A stretch of 64,000 nt of DNA from Methylobacterium sp. J-068 (GTDB lineage Bacteria > Pseudomonadota > Alphaproteobacteria > Rhizobiales > Beijerinckiaceae). The stretch lies in NCBI RefSeq assembly GCF_022829445.1, contig NZ_JAKSXY010000122.1, positions 124,001 to 188,000 on the forward strand, written 5' to 3'. Made by a program: the position numbers and the translations under genes. The notes beneath the pieces were generated by a model, which saw only the letters and a program-made list of their open reading frames with translations, searched no databases and was not told the DNA's origin. Shown here in pieces: positions 1 to 10,345 of the stretch; positions within the stretch are counted from its first letter, which is position 1; each line of letters starts with the position of its first letter.

Positions 1-358
1 GATCACTTCGGATCACTGGATCGCGACGGGCTCCCTCTCCTGGAAGGAGAGGGTTGGGGTGAGGTGTAGTCCATCTCCGGAGAGGTTACGCACCTCACCC
101 TGTCCCTCTCCTTCCAGGAGAGGGGACCCGCGCTCCGTCTCGTCAGCTGTCCGACCTAATCTACCGGAGGCCGTATGACACGGACCGGGTTTTCGCTCAG
201 CCGCCGGAGATCCCGGCCCTCATCGACGAATCGAACCGGGACCGATGCGATCATCGGCGAAGTCGTGCCGGATTTTCTTGTTCGAAGACCCGGAAAGCCC
301 AGGATTTCGACGATCGCGAAAGTGGTCCCTTAACGGGTCCGCGTTTGTTCTAGAGGGT
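1..358. other. Intergenic region holding a repeat
   Basis: No convincing gene lies between the left edge and the PilZ-like gene. The only clear structure is the inverted repeat at 33-124, listed separately. Short reading frames here lack family features. Confidence 0.6.
33..124. repeat. 34-bp imperfect inverted repeat, REP-like
   Basis: The arm at 33-66 and the arm at 91-124 are reverse complements, with about 31 of 34 positions matching across a 24-bp spacer. Each arm also contains its own small hairpin, CCTCTCCTGGAAGGAGAGG. The sequence has the CCCTCTCC / GGGTGAGG style of dispersed intergenic repeats common in high-GC proteobacteria. That assignment is an inference from appearance. Confidence 0.7.
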
Positions 359-676
359 ATGATCGAGCATCGCACGACATGTCGGGCTTTGACACATCTT
401 GCCGCCCGTGCCGCCCTGGACCGGACGTCCCCTGAAACCTTGCCCTGCCTCGTGCGAAACCTGTCACCGATCGGCGCCTGCGTGGTGTTCTGCGCGGACG
501 TGACGGTTCCGGAATACTTCGACCTCTTCCTCGGGCCGGACACCCGGCCCTATCGGGCGCACCTGATCTGGCACGATGCGAACACCGTCGGCGTCAGCTT
601 CCTGGAGGCGCGCGAGAACGCACCCGAGGTGCTTCCCGACCCGGTGGGGTCCGGCGCGGATCGTCCCACGGCGTAG
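359..676 (+). CDS. PilZ-like small protein
   Basis: A 105-residue protein whose centre, RNLSPIGACVVF followed by beta-rich sequence ending in VGVSFLE, resembles the PilZ fold seen in c-di-GMP receptor proteins. The usual upstream RxxxR ligand-binding motif is not clear, so binding is not assured. The ATG at 359 is preferred over an upstream ATG at 245 because the extra 38 residues look unlike a domain. It converges on pckA with a strong hairpin between them. Confidence 0.6.
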   Translation: MIEHRTTCRALTHLAARAALDRTSPETLPCLVRNLSPIGACVVFCADVTVPEYFDLFLGPDTRPYRAHLIWHDANTVGVSFLEARENAPEVLPDPVGSGADRPTA

Positions 677-701
677 GGCGATCCCGGAGCCGCGATCCGG
701 C

Positions 702-734
702 GGCGGGACGCGGGCGAAGACGCCGCGTCCCGCC
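702..734. terminator. Bidirectional hairpin between PilZ-like gene and pckA
   Basis: An 11-bp perfect stem (GGCGGGACGCG at 702-712, CGCGTCCCGCC at 724-734) with an 11-nt loop sits between two converging genes. There is no long T tract, so termination efficiency is uncertain. Confidence 0.5.
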
Positions 735-750
735 CATCATTGCCGTGCGA

Positions 751-2373
<1,623 letters not shown>

Positions 2374-2793
2374 CTCTCCTCGGGCCCCTGATCGCGTCGC
2401 CGCCCCACCGTCGGAAGCCGTTCCGGCTCTCCGCTTTCGCGCGATCTCGGAGTGTCCGTGCGGTCGGTCAGGTCCGCCGCACGCAGGTTCTCCGCTCCGA
2501 GCGCGCGCTTCCCTGCATAGACGCGGATGGTTTGCCGTCAACTCGCCTGTTGGCCGACAAAAAAAGTTGTATGAACAACTTCGCCCGCCAAGCTTTTTCC
2601 AAAAGCCGTAGGGCTGCTGCGCCTTTCGGAGACCTTTCCGCATCGCCGGGGGCGAAATCCGGACGGAGAAAACCTATCTTCTGCCGGGAGGAACCGGGCC
2701 GGGTGCGAGCGCGCCGCGCCGTCCACCGGGACGCTCCAGCCGCCCGCGCCGCGCGTCTCGCGCGGTTGCCATCCATCACGAGATTCGCCGTTC
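2374..2793. other. Divergent promoter region of pckA and recR
   Basis: 420 bp without a convincing gene; no SRP RNA or tRNA structure was recognised. It carries an 18-bp dyad at 2564-2581 in the most A/T-rich stretch. The pckA start lies about 190 bp to its left. Confidence 0.5.
2564..2581. promoter_or_regulatory. Candidate operator dyad upstream of pckA
   Basis: AAGTTGT-ATGA-ACAACTT is a perfect 7-bp inverted repeat with a 4-bp centre, placed in an A/T-rich patch upstream of pckA. Such dyads are typical of GntR- or LacI-type regulator sites. The regulator is unknown. Confidence 0.4.
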
Positions 2794-3399
2794 ATGCCCC
2801 AAGCCGTCGCCGGTCCCGAGATCGAGCGCCTGATCCAGCTCCTCGCCCGCATGCCGGGCCTGGGCCCCCGCTCCGCCCGCCGGGCCGCGCTACAACTGAT
2901 CAAGAAGCGCGAGACCCTGCTGGCGCCCCTGGCCGACGCCATGCGGGTGGCCTCCGAGCGCATCGTGGTCTGCCACGCCTGCGGGAACGTCGACACGCGC
3001 GATCCCTGCACGATCTGCTGCGACGAGGGCCGCGATCCCGCCATCCTGGTGGTGGTGGAGGACGTCTCCGACCTCTGGGCCCTGGAGCGCTCGGGCGCGG
3101 TCACGGCCCGCTATCACGTCCTGGGCGGCGTGCTCTCGGCGCTCGACGGCGTGCGGCCCGAGCACCTGAACCTGGAAAGCCTCGTGGCCCGCGCGGCGGA
3201 CCCGGCGATGCGCGAGATCATCCTGGCGCTGAACGCCACTGTCGACGGGCAGACCACGGCGCATTACGTCACGGAATCCCTGAAGGCGCACAACCTCAAG
3301 GTCACGCGCCTCGCCCACGGCGTGCCGGTCGGCGGGGAACTCGATTACCTCGACGAGGGTACGCTCACCGCCGCCATCCGCAGCCGCACGCCGTTCTGA
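2794..3399 (+). CDS. recR: Recombination mediator RecR
   Basis: DNA-binding clamp-like partner of RecO (and RecF) that helps load RecA at gaps. The 201-residue length is typical. An N-terminal helix-hairpin-helix (PGLGPRSARRAA, 21-32) is followed by a four-cysteine zinc finger (C60, C63, C72, C75) and a Toprim domain starting VVEDVSDLWALE. The usual dnaX-ebfC partners are not adjacent here: pckA lies upstream and def downstream. Confidence 0.96.
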   Translation: MPQAVAGPEIERLIQLLARMPGLGPRSARRAALQLIKKRETLLAPLADAMRVASERIVVCHACGNVDTRDPCTICCDEGRDPAILVVVEDVSDLWALERSGAVTARYHVLGGVLSALDGVRPEHLNLESLVARAADPAMREIILALNATVDGQTTAHYVTESLKAHNLKVTRLAHGVPVGGELDYLDEGTLTAAIRSRTPF

Positions 3400-3505
3400 G
3401 ACCAAGGAGGCGCGCGGCACAATTTGACCGGCCTCCGGCTCCCCCGTATCTGCGGAGGTTCAGGTGGCCGCCGGCCCCGCACCCCAGTTCCAGTCCGATC
3501 GCCCC

Positions 3506-4021
3506 ATGACCATCCGCCCCCTCGTGATCCTACCCGACGCGCGCCTGCGCCTTGCCTCCGAGGCGGTCGGCTCCGTGACGGACGAGATCCGGACGCTGGC
3601 CGCCGACATGCTGGAGACGATGTACGACGCACCCGGCGTCGGCCTCGCGGCGATCCAGATCGGCGTCTCGAAGCGCGTCGTCACCATCGACACCTCGAAG
3701 GACGAGAACGACCGCCAGCCGCAGGTCTTCCTCAACCCGGAGATCGTCTGGGCCTCGGAGGAGAAGCGGGTCTACGACGAGGGCTGCCTCTCGATCCCCG
3801 AATTCTACGGCGAGGTCGAGCGGCCCGACCGGGTCCGCGTGCGGTTTCGCGATCTCGACGGCGTGGAGCGGGAGATCGAGGCGGACGGGCTGCTCGCCAC
3901 CTGCATCCAGCACGAGATCGACCATCTCGACGGCGTGCTGTTCATCGACCACCTGTCGAAGCTCAAGCGCGACCGGGTGGTGAAGAAGTTCGCCAAGGCC
4001 GCCAAGCGCGACGGCGTCTGA
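3506..4021 (+). CDS. def: Peptide deformylase
   Basis: Removes the formyl group from nascent N-formylmethionine on ribosome-bound chains. All three family motifs are present in the 171-residue product: GVGLAAIQ (44-51), EGCLS (92-96) and HEIDH (136-140), supplying the metal-binding Cys and two His. The start MTIRPLVILPD at 3506 is chosen because family members begin near it; an earlier in-frame start at 3464 would add 14 residues. fmt follows 21 bp later, the classic pair that deformylates and formylates. Confidence 0.96.
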   Translation: MTIRPLVILPDARLRLASEAVGSVTDEIRTLAADMLETMYDAPGVGLAAIQIGVSKRVVTIDTSKDENDRQPQVFLNPEIVWASEEKRVYDEGCLSIPEFYGEVERPDRVRVRFRDLDGVEREIEADGLLATCIQHEIDHLDGVLFIDHLSKLKRDRVVKKFAKAAKRDGV

Positions 4022-4042
4022 CGCCTCCAGGGAACCCGAACC

Positions 4043-4972
4043 ATGCGCGTCGTCTTCATGGGCACGCCGGATTTCGCCGTGCCGACCCTGGCGCGTCTGG
4101 CCGCCGACGGGCACGAGATCGTGGCCGTCTACACCCGGGCCGCCGCCAAGGCCGGGCGCGGCATGGCCCTGCGCCCCTCCCCCGTCCAGGTGATGGCCGA
4201 GCCCCTGGGCGCCCCGATCCTGACGCCCGCGACCCTGAAATCGCCGGAGGCGGCCGAGACCTTCGCGGGCCATGACGCCGACGTCGCCGTGGTGGTGGCC
4301 TACGGCATGCTGCTGCCCCGGGCGATCCTCGACCTGCCGCGTCACGGCTGCCTCAACCTGCACGGCTCGCTGCTGCCGCGCTGGCGCGGGGCCGCGCCGA
4401 TCCAGCGCGCGGTGATGGCGGGGGATGCGGAGAGCGGCGTCGGCGTGATGCGCATGGAGGCCGGTCTCGATACCGGCCCGGTGGCGCTGGAGGCGCGGCT
4501 CCCCATCACGCCCGGCATGACGGCCGGGCAGTTGCACGACGCCCTGATGCCGATCGGCGCCGACCTCATGGCGCGCGCGCTCCGGGCGCTGGAGCGGGGC
4601 GACCTCCCCGTCACGCCCCAGGCCGAGGCCGGCATCGCCTACGCCCACAAGATCACCAACGACGAGGCGCGCATCGACTGGAGCCGGCCCGCCCGTGAGG
4701 TCGCCAACCACGCCAACGGCCTGTCGCCCTTCCCCGGTGCCTTCTTCGAGGCGGATTTCGGCAAGGGGCCGGAGCGCGTGAAGGTGCTCTCGGCCGAGGC
4801 GGTACCGGGATCCGGCGTGCCGGGCACGCTCCTCGACGCGGACGCGACCATAGCCTGCGGCGTAGGGGCCGTGCGCCTGCGCGCGTTGCGCCGGGCCGGC
4901 AAGGGCGGGGTCGTCACCGGGGCCGAGTTCGTGCGCGGCACCCACCGGACGCCCGGAACGCGGCTCGCCTGA
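4043..4972 (+). CDS. fmt: Methionyl-tRNA formyltransferase
   Basis: Transfers a formyl group from 10-formyl-THF to initiator Met-tRNA. The 309-residue protein begins MRVVFMGTPDFAVPTL and carries the catalytic signature HGSLLPRWRGAAPIQ at about 107-121, with the C-terminal tRNA-binding domain ending GAEFVRGTHR. It lies in a def-fmt-truA run, all concerned with tRNA and translation initiation, with short gaps suggesting one operon. Confidence 0.96.
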   Translation: MRVVFMGTPDFAVPTLARLAADGHEIVAVYTRAAAKAGRGMALRPSPVQVMAEPLGAPILTPATLKSPEAAETFAGHDADVAVVVAYGMLLPRAILDLPRHGCLNLHGSLLPRWRGAAPIQRAVMAGDAESGVGVMRMEAGLDTGPVALEARLPITPGMTAGQLHDALMPIGADLMARALRALERGDLPVTPQAEAGIAYAHKITNDEARIDWSRPAREVANHANGLSPFPGAFFEADFGKGPERVKVLSAEAVPGSGVPGTLLDADATIACGVGAVRLRALRRAGKGGVVTGAEFVRGTHRTPGTRLA

Positions 4973-4991
4973 TGCGCGCGGATCGTGCCTG

Positions 4992-5741
4992 ATGCCGCGC
5001 TACAAACTCGTCGTCGAGTATGACGGAAGCCCCTTCTGCGGCTGGCAGCGCCAGACCGCGCAGCCCTCCGTCCAGGGCGCGATCGAGGCGGCCGTGACGC
5101 GCTTCTCCGGTGAGGCCGCCGGGCTCACCTGTGCCGGGCGCACCGACACGGGCGTGCATGCCACGCATCAGGTCGCCCATCTCGACCTCGCGAAGGCGTG
5201 GCGCAGCGACGTGGTGCGCGATGCCCTGAACGCACATCTGCGGCCGAACCCGGTGGCGATCCTGAGCGCCGAGATCGTCGACGAGACCTTCAACGCGCGC
5301 CACTCCGCGACCCGGCGGCACTACCGCTACCGTATCCTCAACCGGCGCAGCCCGCCGGTGCTCAACCGCGCCCATGTCTGGCAGGTGCCCTGGCCCCTCG
5401 ACGTCGCGCGGATGCGGGCGGCGGCCGCGCGCCTCCTCGGCCTGCACGACTTCACCGCCTTCCGGGCCGCCGAGTGCCAGGCCAAGAACCCCGTGCGGAC
5501 GCTCGACCGGCTCGACGTGACCGCGATGGCCATGGGCCTGCACGACGAGATCGTGGTGGCGACCTCGGCCCGCGCCTTCCTGCACCATCAGGTCCGCTCG
5601 ATGGTCGGCACGCTGATGCTCGCCGGCAGCGGCCGGCTTAGCGCCGACAACGTCGCCGACATCTTGGCGAGCTGCGACCGCAGCCGTTGCGGTCCCCTGG
5701 CACCGGCCTGCGGGCTGACGCTGGTGGGGGTGGATTACTGA
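4992..5741 (+). CDS. truA: tRNA pseudouridine(38-40) synthase TruA
   Basis: Converts uridines 38-40 of the anticodon arm to pseudouridine. The catalytic Asp is D52 in AGRTDTGVHA, and the early segment VEYDGSPFCGWQRQ is diagnostic. The 249-residue length is normal. It is the last gene of the def-fmt-truA group and converges on dapE with only 15 bp between the stops. Confidence 0.96.
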   Translation: MPRYKLVVEYDGSPFCGWQRQTAQPSVQGAIEAAVTRFSGEAAGLTCAGRTDTGVHATHQVAHLDLAKAWRSDVVRDALNAHLRPNPVAILSAEIVDETFNARHSATRRHYRYRILNRRSPPVLNRAHVWQVPWPLDVARMRAAAARLLGLHDFTAFRAAECQAKNPVRTLDRLDVTAMAMGLHDEIVVATSARAFLHHQVRSMVGTLMLAGSGRLSADNVADILASCDRSRCGPLAPACGLTLVGVDY

Positions 5742-5756
5742 GCCCGCGGATCGGGC

Positions 5757-7019
5757 CTAGGGAGCCCGACGGTCGGCCCCGAAATACGCCGCCAGCACCC
5801 GCGTGTAGATCGCGGTCAGGCGGTTCAGATCGGCGACGGGTACGCACTCGTCGGTCTGGTGCATGGTCTGGCCGACGAGGCCGAACTCGATCACCGGGCA
5901 GGCATCCTTGATGAAGCGGGCATCCGAGGTGCCGCCCGTGGTGGAGAGCACCGGGCGGCGTCCGGTCTCGGTGGCGATGGCGCCGGCCACGAGTTCGGTG
6001 AAGGCGTCCGGCTCGGTCAGGAAGGCGGGGGAGTTCGAGGGCAGCAGGTCGAGGGTGTAGCGGACGCTCCGGCCCGCCGCCCGGTCGAGGCGGGCGCGGA
6101 TCTCGGCGCCGAGGGTCTGGGCGGTCCAGGTCTCGTTGAAGCGGACGTTGAAGGTCGCGCGGGCCTCGGCCGGGATCACGTTGGTGGCCGTGTTGCCCAC
6201 GTCCAGGGTGGTGAATTCGAGGTTCGAGGCGTCGAAGTGCCGGGTGCCGGCGTCGAGCGGCTCGGCCAGCAGCGCGGAGGCGAGGCGAAGAAGGCCGGGG
6301 ATCGGGTTCTCGGCCAGATCCGGATAGGCGACGTGGCCTTGGCGTCCCAGCACGGTGAGACGGCCCGTGAGCGAGCCGCGCCGGCCGATCTTGATCATGT
6401 CGCCCAGCGAATCCGGGTTGGTCGGCTCGCCGAGCAGGCAATGGTCGAAGCGCTCGCCCCGCGCACGCGCCCATTCGAGCAGCTTCACCGTGCCGTTGAT
6501 CGCCGGCCCCTCCTCGTCGCCGGTGATGAGGAAGCCGATCGAGCCCGGGAAGTCGGGACCGGCCGCGTCGAGGTAGTCGAGGGCGGCGGCGAGCATGCAG
6601 GCGATGCCGCCTTTCATGTCGACCGCGCCGCGCCCGTACAGGATTCCGTTCTCCACGGTCCCCGCGAAGGGTCCGTGGCGCCAGCGCGACGCGTCGCCCG
6701 CCGGCACCACGTCGGTATGGCCGGCGAGCAGCAGGTAGGGCGCGGCCGTGCCGATGCGGGCATAGAGGTTCTCGATATCGGGGGTGCCCGGCTCCGAGAA
6801 GCGCGGGCGCTCGACGGTGAAGCCCGCGCCCTCCAGAACACCGGCGAGCCACGCCAGCGCACCGCCCTCCTCCGGCGTGACCGAGGGGCAGCGGATCAGG
6901 CTCCGGGCGAGGCCCAGGGGAGAGCGGTCGACGGGAGAGCGGTCGAGGGGAGCGGTCGGCACGGGCGGGACTCTCGCGTGGTGTCCTGAATGCGCAGGGC
7001 CATAGGCGCCGGCTCGCAC
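5757..7019 (-). CDS. dapE: Succinyl-diaminopimelate desuccinylase
   Basis: M20 metallopeptidase-family enzyme producing LL-diaminopimelate for lysine and peptidoglycan. Di-zinc ligands are visible: AGHTDVVPAGD (H101), GAVDMKGG (D134), GDEEGP (E169/E170), GEPTN, and the final His in MHQTDE. Counting from the ATG at 7019 gives 420 residues, about 40 more than usual. The first 30 residues are proline/arginine-rich and doubtful; a GTG at 6962 would give 401. It is divergent from the MoeB-like gene. Confidence 0.92.
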   Translation of the reverse strand: MRAGAYGPAHSGHHARVPPVPTAPLDRSPVDRSPLGLARSLIRCPSVTPEEGGALAWLAGVLEGAGFTVERPRFSEPGTPDIENLYARIGTAAPYLLLAGHTDVVPAGDASRWRHGPFAGTVENGILYGRGAVDMKGGIACMLAAALDYLDAAGPDFPGSIGFLITGDEEGPAINGTVKLLEWARARGERFDHCLLGEPTNPDSLGDMIKIGRRGSLTGRLTVLGRQGHVAYPDLAENPIPGLLRLASALLAEPLDAGTRHFDASNLEFTTLDVGNTATNVIPAEARATFNVRFNETWTAQTLGAEIRARLDRAAGRSVRYTLDLLPSNSPAFLTEPDAFTELVAGAIATETGRRPVLSTTGGTSDARFIKDACPVIEFGLVGQTMHQTDECVPVADLNRLTAIYTRVLAAYFGADRRAP

Positions 7020-7075
7020 GGGTGCAATTCACCGGCAGGCTTTCGCACGATGCCGGTCGGGCTTATCTGGCGGAC

Positions 7076-7858
7076 ATGGCCCTGTCATCGCAAGAAGTCG
7101 AACGCTACGCCCGCCACCTCGTCCTGCCGGAGGTCGGTGGACCGGGACAGGCGCAGTTGAAGGCGGCGCGCGTCCTCGTGATCGGGGCCGGCGGCCTCGG
7201 CGCGCCGCTGATCCAGTACCTCGCCGCCGCCGGGATCGGTACGATCGGCATCGTCGACGACGATGTCGTCTCGCTCTCGAACCTCCAGCGCCAGGTGATC
7301 CACGGCACGCCGGAGATCGGCCGGCTGAAGGTCGAGAGCGCGCGCGAGGCCGTGGCCCGCCTCAACCCGCACGTGGCGGTGGAGGCGCACGCGACCCGGC
7401 TGACGGGGGAGACGGCGCAAGGGCTGATCCAGGCCTACGACGTGGTCGCCGACGGGTCGGACAACTTCGCCACGCGCTACGCGGTCTCCGATGCCTGCTT
7501 CCATGCCCGGCGCCCCCTGGTGACGGCGGCGCTCGGACGCTTCGACGGCTCGCTGACCACCCTGAAGCCCTACGAGGCCGATGCGCGGGGGCGCCCGAAC
7601 CCGACCTACCGCTGCCTGTTCCCGAACCCGCCGCCGCCGGGCAGCGTCGCCCCCTGTGCCGAGGCCGGCGTGCTCGGGGCGCTCGCCGGCATCATGGGCT
7701 CGCTGATGGCCCTGGAGGTGATCCGCGCGGTCACGGATTTCGGCGAGCCCCTGGTCGGGCGCCTGCTCATGGTCGACACCCGCTCGATGCGGTTCGAGAC
7801 CTTGAGCTACGCCTGGGACGACGCGAACCCGCTGAACGGCACCGGCACGGCGGGCTGA
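7076..7858 (+). CDS. moeB: HesA/MoeB/ThiF-family adenylyltransferase
   Basis: E1-like enzyme that adenylates the C-terminus of a ThiS/MoaD-type sulfur carrier. Visible are the nucleotide loop GAGGLG, the SNLQRQVIH arginine-finger segment, ADGSDNF, and CAEAGV containing the conserved cysteine. The expected zinc-binding CxxC pairs are not there: YRC has one Cys and the C-terminus has none. The start MALSSQEVERYARH at 7076 matches the family; an in-frame ATG at 7022 adds 18 unlikely residues. The symbol is by family resemblance; a thiF-like role is also possible. Confidence 0.85.
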   Translation: MALSSQEVERYARHLVLPEVGGPGQAQLKAARVLVIGAGGLGAPLIQYLAAAGIGTIGIVDDDVVSLSNLQRQVIHGTPEIGRLKVESAREAVARLNPHVAVEAHATRLTGETAQGLIQAYDVVADGSDNFATRYAVSDACFHARRPLVTAALGRFDGSLTTLKPYEADARGRPNPTYRCLFPNPPPPGSVAPCAEAGVLGALAGIMGSLMALEVIRAVTDFGEPLVGRLLMVDTRSMRFETLSYAWDDANPLNGTGTAG

Positions 7859-7865
7859 AGCCCCC

Positions 7866-9731
7866 CTACTCCGCCGGCAATGCGGCGAGGCGCGGGCGGG
7901 GCTCCCGGCCCCGCGCCGTCTCGTCGAGGGTGTCGGTGGACTGGAACGCGTCGGTGAACTGGAGTGCGGCCAGCTGCGCGTAGAGCGCGCCCTGCGCCAG
8001 CAGGCTCTCGTGGGTCCCGCTCTCGACGATCCGGCCACCGTCGAGGACGAGGATGCGGTCGGCCTTGCGGATGGTCGCGAGGCGGTGGGCGATGACCAGG
8101 GTCGTGCGGTCCCGCATCAGGGTGTCGAGGGCGGCCTGCACCGCGCGCTCGCTCTCGGCGTCGAGGGCCGAGGTGGCCTCGTCGAGGAGCAGGACCGGCG
8201 CGTCCTTGAGGATGGCGCGGGCGATGGCGATCCGCTGGCGCTGGCCGCCCGAGAGGGTGACGCCGCGCTCGCCCACGGCGGTCGCGTAGCCCTGCGGCAG
8301 CGCGCGGATGAAGCCGTCGGCATTGGCGAGTTCGGCGGCGCGCTGCACCTGCGCCTCCGTGGCCTCCGGGCGCCCGTAGCGGATGTTCTCCAAAACGCTG
8401 CCCGAGAACACCGTGGGGTCCTGCGGCACCAGGGACAGGCGCTCGCGTAAGCGCTCGGGATCGGCCCGCGCGATGTCGACGCCGTCGATCCGGACGGTGC
8501 CGGATTGCGGATCGTAGAAGCGCAGCAGCAGTTGCAGCACCGTGGTCTTGCCCGCGCCCGACGGGCCGACCAGGGCGACGCGCTCACCCGGCGCGATGGT
8601 GAAGCTGATCCCGTCGAGGGAGGGGTGGTCCGGCCGCGTCGGGTAGAGGAAGCGCACCGATTCGAAGGCCACGGCGCCCTTGGGCGGGCTCGGCAGGGCG
8701 ACGGGGTCGGCGGGCGTGCGGATCGCCGATTCGGCGGCCAGGATCTCGCCGAGGCGCTCGGCGGCGCCGGCCGCCTGTGCGAGTTCGCCGTAGACCTCGG
8801 AGAGCTGCCCGAGCGCGCTGGCGCCGAACACGGCGTAGAGCACGAATTGCGAGAGCTGGCCGGCGGTCATGGTACCGGCCAGCACGCCCTGCGCCCCGTA
8901 CCACATCACCCCGACGACGCTGGCCGAGATCAGGAAGATCGCCACGCCCGTCAGCAGCGCCCGCGCCTGGATCGAGTCGCGCGCCGCTCCGTAGGCGTTC
9001 TCGGAGGCGTCGGCGAACCGGGTCGCCGTAGCCCGGCCCATGCCGAAGGCTTGCATCGTGCGGATCGCGTTCACGGCCTCGGCCGCGTAGGCCGAGGCGT
9101 CGGCGAGGCGGTCCTGCGCCGCCCGCGAGCGCCGGCGCACGCCGCGCCCGGAGAGGATCAGCGGGAACACGATGAGGGGAATCGCCGCCAGCACCAGGAT
9201 GGAGAGCTTCGGGCTGGTGATGACCATCATCACCACGGCGCCGGAGAACAGGAAGGCGTTGCGCAGGAGGATCGAGATCGAGACGCCGAACACGGCCTTG
9301 ACCTGCGTCGCGTCCGCCGTCAGGCGCGAGATGATCTCGCCCGAGAGCGAGCGGTCGAAGAAGGCCGGGTCGAGCTGGGTCAGACGCCGGAACACGGCGG
9401 TGCGCAGATCCGCCACCACGCGCTCGCCGAGCGTCACCACGGTGTAGTAGCGCGCGCCGCTCGACAGGGCGAGCACCGCGACCACGCCGATGAGGGCGGC
9501 GAAATAGGTGTCGATGACGCCGTGTCCGTCCGGCGAGAAGCCGTGGTCGATCACCCGGCGCAGGGCGATGGGCACGATCAGCGTCGCGCCCGAGGCCGCC
9601 AGCAGCGACAGGAACGCCGCGAGGATCCGGCCGCGATAGACCGCCGCGAAGGGAATCAGCGGGCGCAGCGAACCGAGCGGCGCCTTGGGCCGGGCCTCCC
9701 CGGGATTTTTCTTGTCACGGCCGCGAGCCAT
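7866..9731 (-). CDS. ABC exporter, fused permease and ATPase (MsbA/LmrA-like)
   Basis: A 621-residue half-transporter expected to dimerise in the inner membrane. An N-terminal six-helix membrane domain covers about residues 20-320. The ATPase domain has Walker A GPSGAGKTT, signature LSGGQRQRIAIARA, Walker B VLLLDEATSALD and the H-loop IAHRLAT. The substrate cannot be read from sequence; lipid, glycan or drug export is possible. It is divergent from rpmE, an arrangement I recall from other Hyphomicrobiales. Confidence 0.9.
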   Translation of the reverse strand: MARGRDKKNPGEARPKAPLGSLRPLIPFAAVYRGRILAAFLSLLAASGATLIVPIALRRVIDHGFSPDGHGVIDTYFAALIGVVAVLALSSGARYYTVVTLGERVVADLRTAVFRRLTQLDPAFFDRSLSGEIISRLTADATQVKAVFGVSISILLRNAFLFSGAVVMMVITSPKLSILVLAAIPLIVFPLILSGRGVRRRSRAAQDRLADASAYAAEAVNAIRTMQAFGMGRATATRFADASENAYGAARDSIQARALLTGVAIFLISASVVGVMWYGAQGVLAGTMTAGQLSQFVLYAVFGASALGQLSEVYGELAQAAGAAERLGEILAAESAIRTPADPVALPSPPKGAVAFESVRFLYPTRPDHPSLDGISFTIAPGERVALVGPSGAGKTTVLQLLLRFYDPQSGTVRIDGVDIARADPERLRERLSLVPQDPTVFSGSVLENIRYGRPEATEAQVQRAAELANADGFIRALPQGYATAVGERGVTLSGGQRQRIAIARAILKDAPVLLLDEATSALDAESERAVQAALDTLMRDRTTLVIAHRLATIRKADRILVLDGGRIVESGTHESLLAQGALYAQLAALQFTDAFQSTDTLDETARGREPRPRLAALPAE

Positions 9732-9798
9732 GGTGCCTCGTCATCATTGGTCTGCAAGGAAAAGCGACCGCGGGGCGGTCTCTTCGATCGGCGCACGC

Positions 9799-9827
9799 TT
9801 GTCGGGCGAAGGTGCGTGGGGTATAGG
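9799..9827 (+). promoter_or_regulatory. Candidate sigma-70 promoter of rpmE
   Basis: TTGTCG (9799-9804), a 17-bp spacer and TATAGG (9822-9827) lie about 80 bp before the rpmE start. Confidence 0.5.
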
Positions 9828-9909
9828 CGCGCCTTCATCCGATTGCGCGTGATCTATGGCCGCGGGCCGCCAGACGGGCCGGTCGGCTTGGCTATTCAAG
9901 GATTTCGTC

Positions 9910-10164
9910 ATGGCAAAGAGCGCGGCCAACAAGGCCAAGGGTACCGAGCATCCCGACTACCACTTCATCAAGGTCGTGATGACCGATGGGTCCGACTACA
10001 TGACCCGGTCGACCTACGGCAAGGAGGGCGACACCCTCAACCTCGACATCGACCCGAACACCCACCCGGCCTGGACCGGCGGCGAGCAGAAGATGCTCGA
10101 TCGCGGTGGCCGCGTGTCGCGCTTCAACTCGCGCTTCGGTGCGCTCTCCTTCGGCAAGAAGTAA
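9910..10164 (+). CDS. rpmE: 50S ribosomal protein L31
   Basis: An 84-residue ribosomal protein beginning MAKSAANKAKGTEHPDYHFI, with the L31 segment NTHPAWTGGEQKM and the RFNSRFG tail. No cysteines are present, so it is the zinc-free form. The ATG at 9910 follows the family; an upstream in-frame ATG at 9856 is rejected. A long perfect hairpin follows the gene. Confidence 0.95.
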   Translation: MAKSAANKAKGTEHPDYHFIKVVMTDGSDYMTRSTYGKEGDTLNLDIDPNTHPAWTGGEQKMLDRGGRVSRFNSRFGALSFGKK

Positions 10165-10237
10165 GGCGCTCCGGGTTCGCCGCCGCGGCGACGCGGCGGC
10201 GAACCCCACGAGACCCGGCAGTCTTCTCGGGACTCAG

Positions 10238-10272
10238 CAGAACGGGCGGCACCCTGGGTGCCGCCCGTTCTG
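10238..10272 (+). terminator. Strong hairpin downstream of rpmE
   Basis: A 17-bp perfect inverted repeat around a single central T (CAGAACGGGCGGCACCC / GGGTGCCGCCCGTTCTG). No T tract follows on either strand, so it may end transcription with help or protect the 3' end. Confidence 0.65.
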
Positions 10273-10345
10273 CGTTGCGAGGACCGTTTCCCGAAGACCG
10301 ATTTGGCGGGACGAGGCCCCGGCGCTTCCGCCGGGGTCGCCGGCT

